64,000 bases of DNA. Source: Lancefieldella parvula_C (GTDB lineage Bacteria > Actinomycetota > Coriobacteriia > Coriobacteriales > Atopobiaceae). The position numbers and the translations under genes were made by a program. This document shows, piece after piece, positions 8,604 to 17,794 of the stretch; the first letter of the stretch is position 1; each line of letters starts with the position of its first letter. The notes beneath the pieces were generated by a model that searched no databases, was not told the DNA's origin, and saw only the letters and a program-made list of their open reading frames with translations. The DNA is taken from the NCBI RefSeq assembly GCF_000758945.1, contig NZ_JRND01000021.1, positions 1 through 64,000 on the forward strand, read 5' to 3'.

Positions 8604-9516
8604 CCTGATTCTTCTTGTTTCCGTTACCCTCATGTACTCGACACCTCTTATTTTTGGTGCTCTGGGCGGCGTTGTCTCCGAGCGCTCCGGTGTTGTCAAC
8701 ATTGGTATTGAGGGCATGATGGGCGTTGGTGCCTTTGCAGGCGTTGCGGGCAGCTACCTCACCGGAAACCCTTGGATTGGCTTCCTTTGCGCAGGTATTG
8801 CAGGCGGTCTTATTGCGCTTTTGCACGCCATGGCATCCATTACGTTTAACGCTGACCAGACAGTTTCTGGTGTTGCAATTAACCTGCTGGCACCTGGCAT
8901 TGCTCTGTTTGCCTGCCGTCTTTTGTTTGATGGCGCCGCAATGTCTCCGGCAGTCACCAAGCTCCCAAAGCTCTTTGGTGAGGGTGCCTTTAACGACACA
9001 CCTTATTCCAGCTTGAACGTAGACATTACCGTGGTACTTGCACTTTTAACCGCCCTTCTCGTCTGGTTTGTGCTTTACCGTACCAAGTGGGGCCTGCGTA
9101 TTCGCTCCGTTGGCGAGCATCCACACGCATCCGAGACGCTGGGCATTAGCGTTCGTAAGACTCGCTACCTCTGCGTTATTGTTTCTGGTGTTCTTGCAGG
9201 ATTTGGTGGCGCTTCTGTAACGCTGGCAATTATTTCTCAGTTTACTCAGACCGCTATTTCTGGTCAGGGCTTTATTGCACTGGCAGCGGTTATCTTTGGT
9301 AAGTGGAAGCCTCTGAACACCTATGCAGCTTGCCTACTCTTTGGCTTTACTCAGGCACTTGCAATTCTTCTTGGCGGTGGCGCAACTCCAATCCCAAGTC
9401 AGATTATTGCAATGCTTCCATACTTCATCACCATCATTACGCTGGTCCTCTTTGTTGGTAAGTCTGTTGCTCCTAAGGCAGACGGCGTGCCATACATCAA
9501 GGGAAGTCGTGCATAA
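8593..9516 (+). CDS. Nucleoside ABC transporter permease 2
   Basis: A 307-residue hydrophobic protein of the BPD_transp_2 family, like NupQ. It shows VVNIGIEGMMGVGAFAG, the same signature as FNIGAEGQ in the partner, and the coupling region RTKWGLRIRSVGEHPHASETLGI. The ATG at 8593 lies inside the end of permease 1 (11-base overlap) behind AGGAGGAGG. An earlier in-frame ATG at 8557 would add 12 residues with no ribosome site. The stop overlaps the cdd start. Confidence 0.92.
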   Translation: MLTNLILLVSVTLMYSTPLIFGALGGVVSERSGVVNIGIEGMMGVGAFAGVAGSYLTGNPWIGFLCAGIAGGLIALLHAMASITFNADQTVSGVAINLLAPGIALFACRLLFDGAAMSPAVTKLPKLFGEGAFNDTPYSSLNVDITVVLALLTALLVWFVLYRTKWGLRIRSVGEHPHASETLGISVRKTRYLCVIVSGVLAGFGGASVTLAIISQFTQTAISGQGFIALAAVIFGKWKPLNTYAACLLFGFTQALAILLGGGATPIPSQIIAMLPYFITIITLVLFVGKSVAPKADGVPYIKGSRA

Positions 9517-10043
9517 TGGCCGGGGTAGAGGGTTCTTGCCACGTTTCTAACGAGGCTCTTGTTCAGCTTGCCATTGAGGCGCGCAACCACGCCTATGTAC
9601 CGTACTCTCACTATGCTGTTGGAGCTGCACTATTGTGCTCCGACGGTACGGTGTACGGCGGCGCCAACCTAGAAAACGCTGCGTATACGCCTTCTAACTG
9701 TGCTGAGCGTACGGCGTTTTTCCGCGCGGTATTTGAGGGTCGCCGAGATTTTGTGGCCATTGCGGTTGTTGGTGGTCCTGAGGGAGAGGCTCCAACAGCT
9801 TGGTGCACTCCTTGTGGTGTATGCAGGCAGGTTATTCGCGAGTGGTGCGATCCTGCTACATTCCGTATTGTGCTGGGCAAGGTAGACGCGGCTCCTCGCG
9901 AGTATCTGCTCCAGGATATCTTGCCTATGGGATTTGGACCCGAAGATCTGGGTGGGTCCAGTCCTGCCGGCGCATCGGGTGACGACGCCGTGAAGGGTGC
10001 CGACGGTGGTCACGAGCACGGTTGTGGCTGCGGGTGCAGATAA
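9516..10043 (+). CDS. cdd: Cytidine deaminase with His/Cys-rich tail
   Basis: A 175-residue enzyme that deaminates (deoxy)cytidine to (deoxy)uridine. Zinc ligands and catalytic Glu are visible in NCAERTAFF and PCGVCRQ. The substrate block GAALLCSDGTVYGGANLENAAY is normal. The usual tetrameric Cdd is about 130-140 residues. Here some 30 extra C-terminal residues end in GGHEHGCGCGCR, a His/Cys cluster that could bind metal. It starts on the last base of the permease stop (TAATG). It feeds uridine to the pyrimidine-nucleoside phosphorylase downstream. Confidence 0.92.
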   Translation: MAGVEGSCHVSNEALVQLAIEARNHAYVPYSHYAVGAALLCSDGTVYGGANLENAAYTPSNCAERTAFFRAVFEGRRDFVAIAVVGGPEGEAPTAWCTPCGVCRQVIREWCDPATFRIVLGKVDAAPREYLLQDILPMGFGPEDLGGSSPAGASGDDAVKGADGGHEHGCGCGCR

Positions 10044-10066
10044 CCTGATAGGTTACATGAAATTGC

Positions 10067-10100
10067 GAGCCGGTAGAGTTTCTCGCTACCGGCTCTTTTA
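10067..10100 (+). terminator. Rho-independent terminator after cdd
   Basis: GAGCCGGTAG (10067-10076) pairs perfectly with CTACCGGCTC (10086-10095), followed by TTTTA. It ends the transporter-cdd transcript, so the following phosphorylase gene is probably reached by read-through or has its own promoter. Confidence 0.85.
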
Positions 10101-10112
10101 CTAGAGAGTTAA

Positions 10113-10196
10113 CGCGAACGGCAACGAACGCGCCTGACGGAGCCGCGAACGGCAACGAACGCGCCTGACGGCGCCGCGAACGGCAACGAACGCGAA
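10113..10196. repeat. 31-bp tandem repeat before the phosphorylase gene
   Basis: Almost three copies of a GC-rich 31-bp unit start at 10113, 10144 and 10175. Each begins CGCGAACGGCAACGAACGCG. The first two units differ at one or two positions; the third is cut short. The array ends 20 bases before the next gene and occupies the spot where its promoter or leader should be. Confidence 0.85.
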
Positions 10197-10216
10197 CAGC
10201 GAAAAGAGGTTCAACT

Positions 10217-11542
10217 ATGCGCATGTACGACGTGATTGAGAAGAAGCGCGACGGCGACGAGCTTACCGACGCCGAGATTGATTACTTTGTCTCGGGCTAT
10301 GTAGCTGGGGATATTCCCGATTATCAGGCTTCCGCGCTTGCGATGGCTATTTTCTACAAGGGCATGACCGCGCACGAGACGGCTCACCTGACCATGGCGA
10401 TGGCTGAGTCCGGCGACATGATGGACCTCTCGGCAATCCCTGGTATCAAGGTGGACAAGCACTCTACCGGCGGTGTTGGCGATAAAACCACGCTGGTAGT
10501 GGCTCCAATTGTTGCATCTCTTGGCGTCAAGGTTGCTAAGATGAGCGGTCGCGGTCTGGGTCACACGGGCGGTACGCTGGACAAACTTGAGGCAATCCCA
10601 GGTCTTTCCATTGAGATTTCCGAGCCTGATTTCTTCAAGCAGGTCTCCGAGATTGGCGTTGCCGTTGCAGGTCAGACGGGCAATCTTGTCCCCGCGGACA
10701 AGAAGCTCTACGCGCTGCGCGACGTTACCGCAACCGTCGACTCGGTGCCTCTGATTGCGTCGAGCATCATGAGCAAGAAGATTGCTTCTGGCTCCGACTG
10801 TATTTTGCTGGACGTTAAGTGCGGCTCCGGCGCCTTTATGAAGGACGTTGACTCCGCAATTGAGCTGGCAGATGCCATGGTTTCCATTGGCGAGCACGTC
10901 GGCCGCACCACCGCAGCGCTGATTACTGGCATGGATCGACCTCTTGGCAAAAACGTGGGCAACTCCCTCGAGGTTATTGAGGCAGTGTCCACGCTCAAGG
11001 GTGAGGGTCCTGAGGATCTGACCGATGTCTGCGTTGAACTTGCTGCAAACATGCTTAACCTCGCAGGTAAGGGAAGTGTTGAGGACTGCCGCAAGCTGGC
11101 TCGTCAGCAGATTGCAAACGGCGAGGGTCTGGCTAAACTGGCACAGATGGTCAAGGCTCAGGGCGGCACCGACGAGGTCATCTTTGACACCACTAAGTTT
11201 GAAGCTGCGCCATTCCGCCGCGACATTGTGGCCGAGACCAGCGGATATATCACTTCTATGAACGCTGAGCTGGTGGGCATTTCCTCTGTTGCTTTGGGCG
11301 CCGGTCGCGAGAAGAAAGGCGATCCGATTGACCCAGCAGCTGGTATTATCCTTGAGCGCAAGACCGGCGATTATGTCGAGAAGGGCGATGTTATTGCAAC
11401 GCTTCTGACCTGCGATGAAAGCCGTCTTGATGAGGGCGAGCGCATCTTCCGTGAGGCTCTGGTCTTTGGCGAGAACGTTCCTGAGCTGGAACCGCTGTTC
11501 TTTGCACGCGTCTCCAAGGACGGCGTCGAGCGCTTCGCGTAA
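10217..11542 (+). CDS. deoA: Pyrimidine-nucleoside (thymidine) phosphorylase
   Basis: A 441-residue enzyme that phosphorolyses uridine/thymidine/deoxyuridine to base plus sugar-1-phosphate. Visible are the phosphate-binding KVDKHSTGGVGDK, the KMSGRGLGHTGGTLDKLE hallmark and the SGSDCILLDVKCGSGAFMKD block. It could be a Pdp (broad) or DeoA (thymidine-preferring) enzyme; sequence alone does not decide. An AGAGG site lies 9 bases before the ATG. It acts right after Cdd, and DeoB uses its sugar phosphate. Confidence 0.93.
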   Translation: MRMYDVIEKKRDGDELTDAEIDYFVSGYVAGDIPDYQASALAMAIFYKGMTAHETAHLTMAMAESGDMMDLSAIPGIKVDKHSTGGVGDKTTLVVAPIVASLGVKVAKMSGRGLGHTGGTLDKLEAIPGLSIEISEPDFFKQVSEIGVAVAGQTGNLVPADKKLYALRDVTATVDSVPLIASSIMSKKIASGSDCILLDVKCGSGAFMKDVDSAIELADAMVSIGEHVGRTTAALITGMDRPLGKNVGNSLEVIEAVSTLKGEGPEDLTDVCVELAANMLNLAGKGSVEDCRKLARQQIANGEGLAKLAQMVKAQGGTDEVIFDTTKFEAAPFRRDIVAETSGYITSMNAELVGISSVALGAGREKKGDPIDPAAGIILERKTGDYVEKGDVIATLLTCDESRLDEGERIFREALVFGENVPELEPLFFARVSKDGVERFA

Positions 11543-11574
11543 ATGCAGGTAGCGGCCGCGCGGCTCCGCGGGGG

Positions 11575-11639
11575 TCCGAGCTCCACATAACATGCAGGTG
11601 AAGAGCGCGCGAGCTCCGAGCTCCACATAACATGCAGGT
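11575..11639. repeat. 25-bp direct repeat after the phosphorylase gene
   Basis: A 25-base sequence containing GAGCTCCACATAACATGCAG occurs at 11575-11599 and 11615-11639, 40 bases apart. A shorter trace (ATGCAGGT) sits at the stop codon at 11543. The repeat runs straight into the terminator. Confidence 0.75.
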
Positions 11640-11642
11640 TAG

Positions 11643-11676
11643 ACCGGTGTTCACGCAGGTGGGCACCGGTTTTTTG
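11643..11676 (+). terminator. Rho-independent terminator after the nucleoside operon
   Basis: ACCGGTG (11643-11649) pairs with CACCGGT (11664-11670) and is followed by a run of T to 11676. It closes the nucleoside operon. Confidence 0.8.
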
Positions 11677-11778
11677 TGTGGTAACAGTGTCGTGTGCGGG
11701 CAAACTCGCAGGTCAGTGCGCGAAGCGCCGGCGGCGAGTGCACGGGTTTCTCGCCAGGCGCGCCATAACAGCATGCGC

Positions 11779-11899
11779 GCCTAAAAAGTGCAAAGAATCT
11801 GTATTTTGAATACAGATTCGTTAACGAAATCAGGCAAATCCACAGTTTCTTTTACATTTTTAGGCAATATTTACCGATTCTTTGCTGAAATCAGGCGCG
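11779..11899. repeat. Dispersed ~120-bp spacer element, copy 1
   Basis: This stretch is recognisably the same as 37461-37582: both hold GTGCAAAGAATCTGTATT, then AAATCAGGCAAATCCACAG and TCTTTG-TGAAATCAGGC in the same order. Inside are degenerate ~30-base units of the form GATTCTTT...TCAGGCA. Here the left end also forms a perfect 11-bp hairpin (11795-11805 with 11809-11819). The 599-base spacer around it has TTCTCGCCA at 11748 and TGGCGAGAA at 11940. Confidence 0.7.
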
Positions 11900-11965
11900 C
11901 TAGCAGGCCAAAATAGAACCCTAGTGATCAAAGTAAATCTGGCGAGAAAATCGGTCTTCTCGCGG

Positions 11966-12013
11966 TTGCAGTTATTGCACAGAGTGTGTAATAATACTCA
12001 GTATGTGCAATAA
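11966..12013 (+). promoter_or_regulatory. Promoter with overlapping TetR-type operator
   Basis: TTGCAG (11966-11971) and TAATAA (11989-11994) lie 17 bases apart, a good sigma-70 promoter. TTATTGCACA (11972-11981) fills most of the spacer. It is matched by an inverted TGTGTAATAA over the -10 (11985-11994, one mismatch) and an exact inverted TGTGCAATAA (12004-12013). The arrangement predicts that the TetR protein encoded next represses its own operon here. The leader to the first ATG is GC-rich with a GCGCCGCTCACAC duplication. Confidence 0.65.
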
Positions 12014-12141
12014 GTCGGGTGCTACGGTGTTGTTGTGCTGCAGCGCACCCGCACCGCGCCACCCGCGCCGCTCACACGCGCCGCTCACACGCGCCCGCGC
12101 ACCCAGTACGTACCTGCAACCAGGAGAGGCTTCAGAAACGT

Positions 12142-12849
12142 ATGACGCAAACATTGTCTGCACCTGCTGTTTTGTCAGCTTGCAAGCTTGATCGACGTAC
12201 CGCCAGAACTCGTGCGGCGCTTAGAAAAGCCCTGGCAGAAGAGATAGACGTAACCGGCGACCTTACCTCCGTGACCGTCACGGGCGTAACGGAGCGCGCC
12301 GGCCTCACGCGCCGAACTTTTTACTCCCACTATAAAGACATCCCGGACCTGGTGCTTCATATCGAAAAGGAAGCGCTGGCAGAGCTGCGACCTGCTGTTG
12401 AGCAGCTTGCTCGCGTCAACCTTGTTGAGCTCAGAGAGGCCATTGACTCCTACAAGCCATGCCCCGGCGCAACGGAGATGCTTCGCAGCATTCGCAAACA
12501 CGGCTTCTACCTGCGTCCTTTGCTGGGCAACGGTGGAGACCCTGCGTTCCAGGATAAGCTAAAGCACCTGGTACACGAGGTTATCGCCCAGCGCGCCCTT
12601 CACGACCTTGATCCGCGCGCACTTGGTCCCTTCTTTGACTACTATCTGACCTTTGCAATTTCTGCCGAGGTCGGCGTCCTTATCCGCTGGTTAATCGGCG
12701 GCATGCGCGAGAGCGACGAGCAGATGGCAGGCCTTATGACCGGCCTCATGTTTGTTGCACCTGGCGATCTGTACGGCAAGCCAATCAAGCTAGATGTTCC
12801 ACGATTTGCGCTTGCAACTCTTGTTCTCGGAGAGGAAAACAATGATTAG
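12142..12849 (+). CDS. TetR/AcrR-family transcriptional regulator
   Basis: A 235-residue regulator. Residues about 18-70 form the TetR helix-turn-helix (RTRAALRKALAEEI, then VTERAGLTRRTFYSHYKDI). The C-terminal all-helical part is the ligand/dimer domain and shows no diagnostic ligand motif. ATG at 12142 is chosen because AGGAGAGG lies upstream. An in-frame start at 12019 would add a low-complexity Ala/His/Arg leader translated from GC-rich repeat DNA. Its stop overlaps the activase start by 8 bases, so both are made together. It likely represses the pair through the palindromes at 11972-12013. Confidence 0.88.
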   Translation: MTQTLSAPAVLSACKLDRRTARTRAALRKALAEEIDVTGDLTSVTVTGVTERAGLTRRTFYSHYKDIPDLVLHIEKEALAELRPAVEQLARVNLVELREAIDSYKPCPGATEMLRSIRKHGFYLRPLLGNGGDPAFQDKLKHLVHEVIAQRALHDLDPRALGPFFDYYLTFAISAEVGVLIRWLIGGMRESDEQMAGLMTGLMFVAPGDLYGKPIKLDVPRFALATLVLGEENND

Positions 12850-15800
12850 TCCAAAGTTTGAGCTGGTAGAGAATGGTGCCGAGCTTGCACCAAACGTCCC
12901 ACTTGACCTGTCTCAGGCCCACCTTATGCTGGGCATCGACGTTGGTTCCACAACCGTAAAGCTGTCCGTCATCGACGAGGACGGCACGCTGGTTTACGCA
13001 AACTACGAGCGTCACCACACCGACGTTCGCGCAACCGCGCGCTCCTTGTTCGTCAAAGCTCAGAAGCACATTGGCGAGACACCTATGTACGCCGCAATCA
13101 CCGGTTCCGGCGGAATGCTCTTGGCGCAATGGCTTGACCTGGAGTTTGTCCAGGAGGTTATCGCTTCCAAGCGCGCCGTTGAGACGCTGATCCCTCAGAC
13201 CGACGTTGCTATTGAGCTGGGCGGCGAGGACGCAAAGATCATCTACTTTGACAACGGTATTGAGCAGCGCATGAATGGTACCTGCGCAGGTGGTACCGGT
13301 GCGTTCATCGACCAGATGGCGTCTCTCCTCAAGACCGACGCAACTGGTCTCAATGAGCTGGCAAAAGACGTCAAGCAGATCTACCCAATTGCATCTCGCT
13401 GCGGCGTTTTTGCTAAGTCCGACGTTCAGCCGCTGCTCAACGAGGGTGCCGCTCCTGCCGACATCGCTGCTTCCATCTTCCAAGCTGTTGCAAACCAGAC
13501 CGTTTCTGGCTTGGCCTGTGGACACCCCATCCGCGGCTACGTCGCGTTTCTCGGCGGCCCGCTGCAGTACCTCTCTGAGCTGCGCCGTCGCTTCTACATC
13601 ACGCTTAACTTGGACGACGAGCACATCGTCTTGCCAAAGAACGCCCACCTCTTTGTTGCAACGGGCGCTGCTCTGGCGGGCGAGTCCGACCGACCAATCA
13701 CCTTTACGCAGGTCATGGAGGCACTGGACAACCTTAAGGACATCCAGGGCTCTGAGGTTGCTCGTCTGGACCCACTCTTTGCCACTCAGCAGGACTTTGA
13801 CGACTTCAAGGCCCGCCACGACCAGGAGGTAGTCCCCAAAGGCCAGCTGGCCAACTACCACGGACGCGTGTTCATTGGCATCGACGCTGGTTCTACCACT
13901 ATGAAGGCTGCTGTTGTTGGCGAGAAGGGCGAGCTGCTTTACACCTGGTACGACAATAACAACGGCGATATCCTGGGCACTGCTCGCAAGATCATGGACT
14001 CTATCTACGACGAGATGCCTACCGACTGCATTATTGGTCACGTCACAACCACCGGTTATGGCGAGGGTATCCTGATTGAGGCTCTGCGCGCAGACTCTGG
14101 CGAGATTGAGACCGTTGCTCACCTGCGTGGCGCTAAGGCATTTGTCCCAGACGTTGATTTTATTCTTGATATTGGCGGCCAGGACATGAAGTGTCTACAG
14201 GTCAAAGACGGCGTCATTGAGCACATCATGCTGAACGAGGCTTGTTCTGCAGGCTGCGGCTCCTTTATTGCGTCCTTTGCCGACTCCATGAAGATGGACG
14301 TCCGCGAGTTTGCAACCGCCGCAACCAAGGCAACACTCCCTGTTGACCTGGGATCTCGCTGTACCGTCTTCATGAACTCCCGCGTCAAGCAGGCGCAGAA
14401 GGAGGGCGCAACCATCGGCGACGTTGCTGCTGGTCTTTCGTACTCCGTCATCAAGAATGCCCTGTTCAAGGTCATCAAGCTCCGCGACTTCAGCGAGATT
14501 GGCGAGCACTGCATTGTTCAGGGCGGCACCTTCATGTCCGACGCAACGCTCCGTGCTTTTGAGCTGCTCACCGGCAGAGACGTCATCCGTCCTGATATCG
14601 CAGGCGTCATGGGTGCCTACGGCGCCGCTCTTCTCGCCCGCGATCGCGCAGGTATTGACGGCGTATCCACCCTGCTTGACCGCGAGTCCATCGACAACCT
14701 ACAGGTCAAACTTACCAACACGCACTGCCGCATCTGCCCTAACAGCTGCATGCTTACCATCAACGACTTTGGCAGCGGCCACAGGTTTATCACCGGTAAC
14801 CGTTGCGAGAAAGGCGCAGGTAAGAAGCGTGGTGCTAAGAAGAACGAAGCACCAAACGTCTTTGCGTTCAAGAACAAGCTGCTGTTTGATCGCGAGTCGC
14901 TTCCTGCAGACGAGGCACCTCGCGGCACAGTGGGCATTCCTCGCGCGCTGAACATGTACGAGAACTATCCGTTCTGGCACACGTTTTTCACTAAGCTGGG
15001 CTTCTCGGTCATTTTGTCCGACCAGACCACCGCAAAGACGTACGACGCAGGTATCGAATCCATGCCTTCTGAGTCCGCCTGCTATCCCGCGAAGCTTTCC
15101 CACGGCCACATCATGAATCTGCTGGCCAAGGACCCAGACTTCATTTGGATGCCGTGTATTCGTTGGGAGCGCAAGGAGGACGACTCCGCAACCAACCACT
15201 ACAACTGCCCAATTGTCATGAGCTACCCTCAGGCGCTGGGCCTCAACGTGGACGAACTCTCCGATCCTTCCATCCAGTACATGGCTCCGTTCATTCCGTA
15301 TGACAAGAAGAACGAGCTCAAGCGTCGTTTGTACGAGCTCATCAGCGAACAGCGCGAGAAGGACGCCCAGGTAGGCAAGGGCCGCTTCCGCGGCGAGCAC
15401 ATCACGCGCACCGAAATCGACGCCGCTGTTGAGGCTGCATGGCAGGAAGATATCAACGTCAAGGACCAGATGCACCGCGCAGGTGACGAGGCTCTTGCGT
15501 GGATTGAGGAGCACGACGCTCACGGTATTGTTCTTGCAGGTCGCCCATACCATAACGACCCAGAGATTAACCACGCCATCCCTGAGCTGGTCTCTTCGTT
15601 TGGCTTTGCCGTGCTCACCGAGGATTCCATTGCTCATAAGATGATGCCTGAGCGCCCCATCCGTATTGTTGACCAGTGGATGTACCACTCACGTCTGTAT
15701 CGCGCGGCTCGCTTTGTTGCATCCCGAAACGACCTGGACCTCATCCAGCTCTTCTCGTTTGGTTGCGGCCTTGACGCGCTGACCACCGACCAGGTCCAGG

Positions 15801-17596
15801 AGATTCTTGAGGCTTCGGGCAAGATTTACACCATGCTCAAGGTTGACCAGGTCTCCAACTTGGGTGCTGCACGTATTCGTATCCGCTCGCTGATGGCTGC
15901 CCTGAACGAGCAGCAGGCAGAGCTGGAGCGACTTGCAGCTGCCGGCTTGGTTACCGAGGCTGTTCCACAGGGCGTTCGCATGGCCGATGGCTCTCTGGAA
16001 AAGGCCAGGAGCGCAAGTTCTTCTCGCCGTGCGCCGGTGTACCGCGAGGCAGAATCTGCAGCTTACGAGAAGGTCCGCTACACCAAGGAGATGCAGGAAG
16101 CGGGCTACACCATCCTGGCTCCACAGATGGCGCCGATTCACTTTGAGCTGGTAGAGGAGCTGCTGAAGGGTGCGGGCTACAACGTTGTACTGCTGCCTTC
16201 GGTTGACCAGGGTGCCGTTGACATGGGCCTTCGCTACGTCAACAACGACATCTGCTACCCATCCATCCTGGTCACGGGTCAGATTATGGAGGCAGTGCTT
16301 TCCGGCAAGTACGACCTGACCAAGACCGCGGTTCTGATTTCGCAGACCGGCGGTGGCTGCCGTGCAACCAACTACATTGCACTGATTCGTAAGGCACTCA
16401 AAGACGCAGGTCACCCAGAGATTCCGGTCATTTCCGTCTCTGCTGCTTCCGGCCTTGACGAGGACAATCCAGGCTTCAAGCTGTTCAAGCCCGATTTGCT
16501 CATCAAGGCAGTCTACGCGCTGCTGTACGGCGACCTGATCATGCAGCTGCTGTATCGTGTTCGTCCCTACGAGGCAGTCAAGGGTTCCGCAAATGAGCTG
16601 TATGACCAGCTCATGGCCGATACACGCTCCAAGATCAACGGAATTTCTCGCAAGGAATTCTACAAGCAGTGCCAGCGTACCATTGAGCTGTTTGACAGCC
16701 TGCCCGTGGTCAACGACCGCCAGAAGCCACGCGTCGGCGTCGTCGGCGAGATTTTGGTTAAGTTCCACCCAACGGCTAACAATGAGCTGGTCAAGGTCAT
16801 TGAGTCCGAAGGCTGCGAGGCCAACGTTCCAGGTCTGGTCGACTTCTTCTTGTTTGGTCTCTCCAACGCGATCAACACGCACAAGGAGCTGGGCACTTCG
16901 CTTAAGAGCCGCATGACGCACATCGCGGGCATCAAGATGGTCCAGGGACTGCGCGCGCCAATCAACAAGATGCTGGAGAAGTCCGAGCGCTTTGAGCCGT
17001 ACCCCAACATCGACGAGCTGGCCGAAAAGGCTGGTCAGATCCTTTCGCTCTGCAACACGATGGGCGAGGGCTGGCTGCTCACCGCTGAGATGTGCGACCT
17101 CATTGAGACTGGCACGCCAAACATCGTCTGCGCTCAGCCATTTGCCTGCCTGCCCAACCACGTTGTGGGTAAGGCGGTCATCAAGCGCCTGCGCCAGATG
17201 CACCCCGAGTCCAACATTGTTGCCGTCGACTACGACCCAGGCGCGTCCGAGGTTAACCAGCTCAACCGTATCAAGCTGATGATTTCGGTGGCTAAGGAGA
17301 ACTACAAGAACGGCGTAAATGGCGAGTTCAAACTAGAAAACGCTGACGATCCAGTTACCAACGACGCAACCATGCCGTATACCGGCCGCGACAAGTTTGG
17401 CCTGGATTCCGTTGTCCGTGAGGGCGGCCATTCTTGCTCTTCGCACCACATGTCTGCGCTGGAAGCAACTGGCGCTAACCTGGGCGATCTTGGTCGCACC
17501 GCGCCTGACCACGGAAAGGATTACGGTTCCATTAGGCTTTCCGAGGAGCAGATGGCTGCTATCGAGCGCGCCAAGAAGAAAGCCGGCGTCAAGTAG
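12842..17596 (+). CDS. Giant acyl-CoA dehydratase activase (2-hydroxyacyl-CoA dehydratase activator family)
   Basis: A 1584-residue cytosolic iron-sulphur ATPase. Two BadF/BcrD-type ASKHA domains lie in tandem: DVGSTTVKL (residue 33) with CAGGTGAFID (148), and DAGSTTMKAAVV (about 348) with CSAGCGSFIA (468). Each has a second Cys (RCGVFAKSDV, RCTVFMNSRV), so each half has the pair of Cys used for a bridging 4Fe-4S cluster. Residues about 620 onward contain a Cys-rich linker (CRICPNSC), a DUF2229 region and a HgdB-like dehydratase-related part. Members of this fused family are assumed to use ATP to inject electrons into a radical acyl-CoA dehydratase; the substrate is not known. No separate dehydratase subunits lie beside it. 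It overlaps the TetR gene. Confidence 0.85.
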   Translation: MISPKFELVENGAELAPNVPLDLSQAHLMLGIDVGSTTVKLSVIDEDGTLVYANYERHHTDVRATARSLFVKAQKHIGETPMYAAITGSGGMLLAQWLDLEFVQEVIASKRAVETLIPQTDVAIELGGEDAKIIYFDNGIEQRMNGTCAGGTGAFIDQMASLLKTDATGLNELAKDVKQIYPIASRCGVFAKSDVQPLLNEGAAPADIAASIFQAVANQTVSGLACGHPIRGYVAFLGGPLQYLSELRRRFYITLNLDDEHIVLPKNAHLFVATGAALAGESDRPITFTQVMEALDNLKDIQGSEVARLDPLFATQQDFDDFKARHDQEVVPKGQLANYHGRVFIGIDAGSTTMKAAVVGEKGELLYTWYDNNNGDILGTARKIMDSIYDEMPTDCIIGHVTTTGYGEGILIEALRADSGEIETVAHLRGAKAFVPDVDFILDIGGQDMKCLQVKDGVIEHIMLNEACSAGCGSFIASFADSMKMDVREFATAATKATLPVDLGSRCTVFMNSRVKQAQKEGATIGDVAAGLSYSVIKNALFKVIKLRDFSEIGEHCIVQGGTFMSDATLRAFELLTGRDVIRPDIAGVMGAYGAALLARDRAGIDGVSTLLDRESIDNLQVKLTNTHCRICPNSCMLTINDFGSGHRFITGNRCEKGAGKKRGAKKNEAPNVFAFKNKLLFDRESLPADEAPRGTVGIPRALNMYENYPFWHTFFTKLGFSVILSDQTTAKTYDAGIESMPSESACYPAKLSHGHIMNLLAKDPDFIWMPCIRWERKEDDSATNHYNCPIVMSYPQALGLNVDELSDPSIQYMAPFIPYDKKNELKRRLYELISEQREKDAQVGKGRFRGEHITRTEIDAAVEAAWQEDINVKDQMHRAGDEALAWIEEHDAHGIVLAGRPYHNDPEINHAIPELVSSFGFAVLTEDSIAHKMMPERPIRIVDQWMYHSRLYRAARFVASRNDLDLIQLFSFGCGLDALTTDQVQEILEASGKIYTMLKVDQVSNLGAARIRIRSLMAALNEQQAELERLAAAGLVTEAVPQGVRMADGSLEKARSASSSRRAPVYREAESAAYEKVRYTKEMQEAGYTILAPQMAPIHFELVEELLKGAGYNVVLLPSVDQGAVDMGLRYVNNDICYPSILVTGQIMEAVLSGKYDLTKTAVLISQTGGGCRATNYIALIRKALKDAGHPEIPVISVSAASGLDEDNPGFKLFKPDLLIKAVYALLYGDLIMQLLYRVRPYEAVKGSANELYDQLMADTRSKINGISRKEFYKQCQRTIELFDSLPVVNDRQKPRVGVVGEILVKFHPTANNELVKVIESEGCEANVPGLVDFFLFGLSNAINTHKELGTSLKSRMTHIAGIKMVQGLRAPINKMLEKSERFEPYPNIDELAEKAGQILSLCNTMGEGWLLTAEMCDLIETGTPNIVCAQPFACLPNHVVGKAVIKRLRQMHPESNIVAVDYDPGASEVNQLNRIKLMISVAKENYKNGVNGEFKLENADDPVTNDATMPYTGRDKFGLDSVVREGGHSCSSHHMSALEATGANLGDLGRTAPDHGKDYGSIRLSEEQMAAIERAKKKAGVK

Positions 17597-17740
17597 CGCG
17601 ATCGACGCGGCGAACGGGCTGCAGAGCTGCGGCGAGCGCGTGGCTGCGAGCGCGCACCCCTTGCCGACCGGTCGTGCAACCAGCGTAATCGGCTGCGAAG
17701 TTGGCGCGCAACCAGCTACAAAGTTGTAATTTGCACGTTA

Positions 17741-17774
17741 ATGAGCCCCAAACTTTAGTTTGGGGCTCATTTTT
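17741..17774 (+). terminator. Rho-independent terminator after the activase gene
   Basis: ATGAGCCCCAAACT (17741-17754) pairs perfectly with AGTTTGGGGCTCAT (17757-17770), then TTTT. Between the gene stop (17596) and this stem is GC-rich sequence with loose GCGAGCG-like repeats and no gene. Confidence 0.85.
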
Positions 17775-17794
17775 GGCGATTGTGGGCCCAAAAA

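Noticed and set aside
12019..12141. Longer N-terminus for the TetR protein
   Set aside because: The extension translates GC-rich repeat DNA into Ala/His/Arg low complexity, and the ATG at 12142 has a ribosome site.
12785..14122. Minus-strand open frame opposite the activase
   Set aside because: Antisense shadow of a long, clearly coding gene; the translation matches no family.
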